Shown: one piece after another, positions 6,823-10,828 of the stretch | Layout: every line of letters begins with the position of its first letter | Position numbering within the stretch: position 1 is the first letter of the stretch | From: Deferribacteraceae bacterium UBA1873 | GTDB lineage: Bacteria > Chrysiogenota > Deferribacteres > Deferribacterales > Flexistipitaceae | NCBI GenBank assembly: GCA_002338145.1 | Contig: DDHP01000027.1 | Coordinates: 1 to 10,828 of the forward strand | Length of the DNA stretch: 10,828 nt | Direction of reading: 5' to 3' | Notes under the pieces: model-generated | Seen by the model: only the letters and a program-made list of their open reading frames with translations | Told to the model about the DNA's origin: nothing | The model's database searches: none | Translations under genes and position numbers: made by a program

Positions 6823-8341
6823 TGTTTCTGACAAAGAGGGGATTGTGGAGTTTGCGTCTGGACTAATAAAATATGGTGTTCAGATTATTTCCACCGGAGG
6901 AACTGCCTCACTTTTAAAAGATAATGGGATTCAACTTATTGAAATTTCAGATTTTACCGGTTTTCCTGAAATATTGGATGGGAGGGTAAAAACTTTGAAT
7001 CCGAAAGTGCACGCTGGTATATTGAATATAAGAGATAATATTGCACACCAGGACACAATGAAATCCCACGGTTTTGATAATATTGATATGGTTGTGGTAA
7101 ACTTATATCCTTTTGAAAAAACAATCTCTTCAACAAATGTTACAGTTGAAGAGGCAGTAGAGAATATAGATATAGGCGGTCCCACTATGATAAGAAGCGC
7201 AGCCAAGAATTTTAAGTATGTGACTTCAGTGGTGGATAAAAGGGACTACGATAGTGTTTTGTCGGAATTGAAATCAGGTGGCGGTATTACACTTGAAATG
7301 AGGATGGATCTGGCTCGCAAAGCTTTTACGCATACGGCGATGTATGACAGCATTATTTCTATGTATTTTAACAAGCTGATGGATGTTGAATTTGCAGAAG
7401 AAGTTGTTCTGCCTATGCGTAAAAAACAGGACCTTCGATACGGAGAAAATCCGCACCAAAAAGCTTCTTTTTATGTATCCGGCGGTTATCCTGAAGTTGG
7501 TATTGCAAATGCCAGGCAGTTGCATGGCAAAGAACTTTCCTTTAATAATATTATGGATGCAAATGCGGCTTATGAGCTGATTAAAGAATTTAATGTTCCT
7601 TCCTGTGTTATCGTTAAACATACCAATCCATGTGGCGTAGCAACTGGCGAAAACCTTACAAAAGCTTACGATGATGCGCTTGCCTGTGATCCTCAGAGTG
7701 CTTTTGGTGGTATTGTGGCTTTTAATGGTGAAGTGAACGGAGATCTTGCCGAAAAACTTTCCGATATTTTTCTGGAGGTTGTGATAGCAGTTTCGTTTAC
7801 CCGGGAGGCTTTGGATATTTTGAAAAGAAAGAAAAATATCAGATTGTTGGAAATCGGAGAAGGTTTGCAGAAAGAATTTTTTGAGTACGACGTTAAAAAA
7901 ATAAATGGTGGTTATTTGCTTCAGGACAGGGACACAGAAACGATAAAAGATAGCAATGATTTAAAGGTTGTTACAAAAAGATTTCCTGATGAGGAAGAAA
8001 ACAAAGATTTGCTTTTTGCATGGAAGGTTGCAAAACATGTAAAATCAAATGCTATTGTTTATGCACAAAACGGAAAAACAATTGGTGTTGGTGCAGGGCA
8101 GATGAGCCGTGTGGATTCCAGCAGAATTGCAGCAGAAAAAGCTAGAGGTTCACTCGAAGGTGCTGCTATGGCTTCTGATGCCTTTTTTCCTTTCAGAGAC
8201 AGTATAGACGAAGCTGCAGATAGAGGAATAAAGGCCGTAATTCAACCTGGTGGATCAATACGGGATGAAGAAATAATCCAGGCTGCAGATGAACACGGTA
8301 TTGCAATGGTTTTTACCGGTATGAGGCATTTTAAACATTAG
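6791..8341 (+). CDS. purH: Bifunctional AICAR formyltransferase / IMP cyclohydrolase
   Basis: Carries out the last two steps of purine synthesis: formylation of AICAR with 10-formyl-tetrahydrofolate, then ring closure to IMP. It is full length at 516 residues. The N-terminal IMP cyclohydrolase (MGS-like) domain, about 1-145, shows KALISVSDKEG, STGGTASLL, KTLNPKVHAGIL (68-79), VVNLYPFEKT and GGPTMIRSAAKN. The AICAR formyltransferase domain fills the rest, with LRYGENPHQKA from 215, KHTNPCG with the catalytic Lys276-His277 pair, SAFGGIVAFN, and the C-terminal FFPFRDSIDEAA, QPGGSIRD and FTGMRHFKH. The GTG start overlaps lspA by 32 nt and is served by AAGGAGG at 6-nt spacing. A 94-nt spacer with a large palindrome separates it from purD. 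Confidence 0.98.
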   Translation: MQIKPKKALISVSDKEGIVEFASGLIKYGVQIISTGGTASLLKDNGIQLIEISDFTGFPEILDGRVKTLNPKVHAGILNIRDNIAHQDTMKSHGFDNIDMVVVNLYPFEKTISSTNVTVEEAVENIDIGGPTMIRSAAKNFKYVTSVVDKRDYDSVLSELKSGGGITLEMRMDLARKAFTHTAMYDSIISMYFNKLMDVEFAEEVVLPMRKKQDLRYGENPHQKASFYVSGGYPEVGIANARQLHGKELSFNNIMDANAAYELIKEFNVPSCVIVKHTNPCGVATGENLTKAYDDALACDPQSAFGGIVAFNGEVNGDLAEKLSDIFLEVVIAVSFTREALDILKRKKNIRLLEIGEGLQKEFFEYDVKKINGGYLLQDRDTETIKDSNDLKVVTKRFPDEEENKDLLFAWKVAKHVKSNAIVYAQNGKTIGVGAGQMSRVDSSRIAAEKARGSLEGAAMASDAFFPFRDSIDEAADRGIKAVIQPGGSIRDEEIIQAADEHGIAMVFTGMRHFKH

Positions 8342-8352
8342 TTTAGTGCTAA

Positions 8353-8411
8353 GTTTACCCTGTTAAATTTGGCTTCGCCTGACTGCCTCGGCAGTATTTA
8401 ACATGGTAAAC
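8353..8411. repeat. 59-bp palindromic element between purH and purD
   Basis: GTTTACCCTGTTAAAT (8353-8368) and ATTTAACATGGTAAAC (8396-8411) pair in 15 of 16 positions (one C-T mismatch). The 27-nt interior is GC-rich (17 of 24 bases at 8371-8394) and holds two small hairpins: GGC-TTC-GCC (8371-8379) and CTGC-CTCG-GCAG (8383-8394). The RNA would be a long stem with two arms. It starts 12 nt after the purH stop and ends 13 nt before the purD ribosome site, which it leaves free. There is no T-run after it. It may be a dispersed intergenic repeat (REP/MITE-like) or an mRNA processing or stability element. The rest of the spacer shows nothing else. Confidence 0.75.
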
Positions 8412-8424
8412 CTTGAACAAACAC

Positions 8425-8430
8425 GGAGGT
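8425..8430 (+). promoter_or_regulatory. Ribosome binding site for purD
   Basis: GGAGGT, 5 nt before the purD ATG, lies outside the palindrome. This supports independent initiation of purD rather than coupling to purH. Confidence 0.85.
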
Positions 8431-8435
8431 ATTGA

Positions 8436-9719
8436 ATGAATGTTATGGTTGTTGGCGGCGGTGGCAGAGAGCATGCCATAGCCTGGAAAGTTGCGCGCAG
8501 TGAAAAAGTTGGGAGAGTGTTTTGCGCACCGGGTAATGGAGGAACAGCTGTTGAGGATAAATGTGAAAATATAGATATAAAACCTTCGGAATTTTCAGAT
8601 TTAGCTGATTTTGCCAATAAGAATAATGTTGAGTTAACGATTGTAGGACCGGAAGATCCATTGGTTGCAGGTATTGTAGATTACTTTGAAAATAAAGGTT
8701 TGAAAATTTTTGGTCCGAATAAATCTGCTGCAAAAATTGAGGATAGTAAGGCTTTTGCAAAAGATATTATGCTTAAGGCCGGTATCCCTACGGCAGAGTA
8801 CCAGCGTTTCACTGATTATGATGAGGCACTCGGATATGTGGATAAAAAAGGTTTGCCTATTGTGATAAAAGCTGACGGCCTGGCTGCTGGAAAGGGTGTT
8901 ACTGTTGCTTTTGACAGAGAAGAAGCAAGAGGAGCGCTTAACAGTATTCTTGTTGATAAAATATTTGGAGAGTCCGGAAGTTCAGTTGTTGTTGAAGAGT
9001 ATCTTGAAGGAGAGGAAGCCTCATATCTGGCTTTTACTGATGGGAAGACAGTTTTACCGCTTCAGTCCAGCCAGGATCATAAACCTGTGTTTGACGGAGA
9101 TAAAGGACCCAACACAGGGGGGATGGGCGCATATTCCCCGGCACCGGTTGTCACTGAAGATATTATGAATTATGTGACTGAAAATGTGGCTTACCCCCTT
9201 ATAAAAGAGCTTAAAAAGCGCGGAATTATCTATAAAGGAATTATTTATGCCGGACTTATGATAACTGGGAACGGAGTCAATGTTCTGGAATTCAACTGCA
9301 GGTTCGGGGACCCGGAAACGCAGCCTATTCTTTACAGAATGGAATCGGATATTACAGATGTGATTAGCAAATGCATTGATGAAGAGCTTAATTCTGTGGA
9401 GATTAAATGGGATGAGAAGCCTTCGGTTTGTGTGGTGGTTGCTTCGGGTGGTTATCCCAAAGTTTACAACAAAGGTTGTGAGATTACGGGTATTGAAAAT
9501 GCAGAAAAGATTAAAAATGTAAAAGTGTTCCACGCAGGAACAGCAAATGTGAACGGCAGACTGGTTACTTCCGGCGGTCGTGTTCTGGGCATCACTGCGA
9601 AAGGGGACAAACTTCAAACGGCTATAGATAATGCTTACAAAGCAGTGAAAAAAATAAACTTTTCAAATATGCACTATAGAAGTGATATAGGAAATAAAGC
9701 ACTCCGGAGGATGAAATGA
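8436..9719 (+). CDS. purD: Phosphoribosylamine-glycine ligase (GAR synthetase)
   Basis: ATP-grasp enzyme of the second step of purine synthesis, joining phosphoribosylamine and glycine to GAR. At 427 residues it has the usual bacterial length. The N-terminal domain starts with VGGGGREHA (6-14) and includes APGNGGTA and IVGPEDPLVAGI. The ATP-grasp part shows KADGLAAGKGV (145-155), GPNTGGMGAYSP (224-235) and LEFNCRFGDPETQ (284-296), which supplies metal and nucleotide ligands. The C-terminal domain carries VVVASGGYP and FHAGT. The ATG follows GGAGGT by 5 nt. The stop codon overlaps the purE start in ATGA, so the two are co-translated and surely co-transcribed. No frameshift or missing motif is seen. 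Confidence 0.98.
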   Translation: MNVMVVGGGGREHAIAWKVARSEKVGRVFCAPGNGGTAVEDKCENIDIKPSEFSDLADFANKNNVELTIVGPEDPLVAGIVDYFENKGLKIFGPNKSAAKIEDSKAFAKDIMLKAGIPTAEYQRFTDYDEALGYVDKKGLPIVIKADGLAAGKGVTVAFDREEARGALNSILVDKIFGESGSSVVVEEYLEGEEASYLAFTDGKTVLPLQSSQDHKPVFDGDKGPNTGGMGAYSPAPVVTEDIMNYVTENVAYPLIKELKKRGIIYKGIIYAGLMITGNGVNVLEFNCRFGDPETQPILYRMESDITDVISKCIDEELNSVEIKWDEKPSVCVVVASGGYPKVYNKGCEITGIENAEKIKNVKVFHAGTANVNGRLVTSGGRVLGITAKGDKLQTAIDNAYKAVKKINFSNMHYRSDIGNKALRRMK

Positions 9720-10222
9720 GTAAAGTAGGCATCATTATGGGCAGTAAATCTGACATCGAAATTGCGGAAAAGGTCATGGATACTCTGGATGAATTTGGTG
9801 TGGAATGGGAGGTTACCGTTTCCAGCGCCCACAGAACCCCTGAAAAAACAGCAGATTGGGTGAAAAACGCTCCGAGCAGAGGAGTAAAGGTGATTATTGC
9901 TATAGCCGGTGCTGCAGCTCATCTGGCAGGTGTTGCAGCCAGCGAAACACATATACCGATTTTGGCTGTCCCGGTGGCTTCAACATCTTTGCAAGGGATA
10001 GATGCCCTTTTATCAATGGTTCAGATGCCGGGCGGAGTACCTGTTGCAACAATGGCTATAGGTAAAGCCGGTGCTAAGAATGCTGCAATATTTTCTGTAC
10101 AGATAATAAGTATTGGTGATGAAATATTGGAGAAAAAACTGCTCGATTATAAAAAAGGGATGGCTGAAAAGATTTATAAAGATGATGAGGAAGTTCAGAG
10201 AAGAATAGAAAATAGAGGCTGA
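9716..10222 (+). CDS. purE: N5-carboxyaminoimidazole ribonucleotide mutase (PurE class I)
   Basis: Converts N5-CAIR to CAIR in purine synthesis; the family forms octamers in the cytoplasm. The 168-residue product shows GSKSD (9-13), SAHRTP (37-42) with the catalytic His39, GAAAHLAG (65-72), MPGGVPVAT (104-112) and AIGKAGAKNA. The MPGGVPVAT motif and single-domain length point to the class I, PurK-dependent mutase rather than the class II CO2-using carboxylase. Position 71 is Ala where Escherichia coli has Pro (AAHLPG), a substitution I believe also occurs in other lineages. GGAGG lies 5 nt before the ATG, inside purD. purK is not next to it, so the N5-CAIR synthetase must be encoded elsewhere if the class assignment is right. 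The C-terminus is charged and helical. Confidence 0.97.
   Translation: MSKVGIIMGSKSDIEIAEKVMDTLDEFGVEWEVTVSSAHRTPEKTADWVKNAPSRGVKVIIAIAGAAAHLAGVAASETHIPILAVPVASTSLQGIDALLSMVQMPGGVPVATMAIGKAGAKNAAIFSVQIISIGDEILEKKLLDYKKGMAEKIYKDDEEVQRRIENRG
10214..10218 (+). promoter_or_regulatory. Ribosome binding site for the YrdC-family gene
   Basis: AGAGG within the last codons of purE lies 7 nt before TTG at 10226 but 16 nt before ATG at 10235. It favours the TTG start, as for the kinase gene at the other end of the window. Confidence 0.5.
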
Positions 10223-10225
10223 CAG

Positions 10226-10828
10226 TTGCTTATAATGAAAGCAGATTCGGCAAATGCTGTTAAAGTATTTAAAAAAGCGGCATTATCTAACAGTCCGGTT
10301 GTTTTTCCCACAGATACTATTTATGGTATTGGTGCTGGTTTTTTTGATGTTTTTGCCAATGAAAAAATTATTAAAATAAAGAAAAGAGAAGCTGATAAAC
10401 CTTTTCCTGTATTGATTTCAGATATGAAACAGCTTGATGACTTGAAAATTGTAGTTACGGATAAAACGAAAAAAATCCTTGAGAAATCATGGCCGGGCCC
10501 TTTTACTTTTATTTTGAATACTGAGCTTGAAGGTTATTCTTATGCTGTTAATAGTGCTAAATTAGCCGTCAGACTGCCGGATAAAAAATGGCTGAGAGAA
10601 ACCATTAGATTTATGGGTACACCAATTACAGCCACAAGTGCAAACTTGTCCGGCAAACATTATGTGGGGGAATTCAGAAATATTTTTGAAATTTTTAAAA
10701 GGGATGTGGATTATTTTTTATACGAAGAATCTTGCTTCCGGGAGAATACGCCATCGACAATTGTTGACGTTTCGGATGAGGAAATAAATATTTTGAGAAA
10801 TCCTTTATCTATAGATATGAAGGATTTG
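10226..10828 (+). CDS. TsaC/Sua5/YrdC-family threonylcarbamoyl-AMP synthase (partial, runs off right edge)
   Basis: The family makes threonylcarbamoyl-AMP from threonine, bicarbonate and ATP for the t6A modification at A37 of ANN-decoding tRNAs. The 201 codons present show FPTDTIYGIG (about 27-36), the lysine/arginine-rich KKREADKPFPVL that binds the substrates, WPGPFTFIL, AVRLPD, TATSANLSG with the conserved S-x-N at 138-140, and STIVD near the end. No stop codon appears before the edge. The single YrdC domain looks almost complete, so a short TsaC/YciO form is likely, but a longer Sua5 form with an extra domain cannot be excluded. TTG at 10226 is preferred because AGAGG (10214-10218) sits 7 nt before it; the in-frame ATG at 10235 is the alternative, with a 16-nt spacing. 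It starts 3 nt after purE and is likely in the same transcript. Confidence 0.9.
   Translation, partial: MLIMKADSANAVKVFKKAALSNSPVVFPTDTIYGIGAGFFDVFANEKIIKIKKREADKPFPVLISDMKQLDDLKIVVTDKTKKILEKSWPGPFTFILNTELEGYSYAVNSAKLAVRLPDKKWLRETIRFMGTPITATSANLSGKHYVGEFRNIFEIFKRDVDYFLYEESCFRENTPSTIVDVSDEEINILRNPLSIDMKDL

Noticed and set aside
8343..8352. TTAGTGCTAA occurs here and again at 3352-3361 beside the ileS -10 box.
   Set aside because: A single shared 10-mer is expected by chance in a window this size, and no -35 accompanies this copy.
9054..9617. A 187-codon open frame on the strand opposite purD, and similar long frames opposite ileS and purH.
   Set aside because: They lie wholly within well-recognised genes and show no recognisable family; they are antisense shadows.
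10231..10236. Perfect TATAAT just before the alternative ATG of the YrdC-family gene.
   Set aside because: No -35 element lies at a suitable distance, and a start site would fall inside the coding region; likely coincidental.

Overview
The window is ordinary AT-rich bacterial chromosome, densely packed with vertically inherited-looking genes and no mobile element, CRISPR array, rRNA or tRNA. The gene set (bacterial IleS, LspA, purine enzymes, a flagellar-type sensor kinase preceded by an exported TPR protein) and the base composition would fit a Gram-negative, possibly flagellated member of the Deferribacterota (for example a Flexistipes/Denitrovibrio-like organism). That placement is an inference from memory and is only moderately secure.

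Left block, minus strand (1-3214): a two-gene operon read leftwards. First comes an 870-residue exported tetratricopeptide protein with a signal peptide, an N-terminal beta-rich segment and TPR-like helices to its end. It overlaps by 28 nt a histidine kinase that starts with TTG and runs off the left edge. The kinase N-terminus resembles the FlrB/FleS/FlgS flagellar regulators, so the operon probably serves flagellar assembly or its control. A divergent spacer (3215-3409) holds a predicted promoter for each direction and a perfect 10-bp inverted repeat overlapping the minus-strand promoter.

Right block, plus strand (3410-10828): ileS, lspA, purH, purD, purE and a TsaC/Sua5/YrdC-family gene that is cut by the right edge. 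Spacing is tight from lspA on: purH starts inside lspA (32-nt overlap), purD and purE share ATGA, and the YrdC-family gene starts 3 nt after purE. The two larger spacers (ileS-lspA and purH-purD) both hold inverted repeats. The purH-purD one is a striking 59-bp near-perfect palindrome with a GC-rich centre.

Functionally the plus-strand block joins tRNA charging (IleS) and tRNA t6A modification (YrdC family) with lipoprotein maturation (LspA) and purine synthesis. PurD makes GAR, PurE makes CAIR and PurH carries out the last two steps to IMP. No novel enzyme system is evident. The best candidates for new biology are the exported TPR protein paired with a flagellar kinase, the operator-like repeats in the divergent spacer, and the palindromic element inside the pur cluster.
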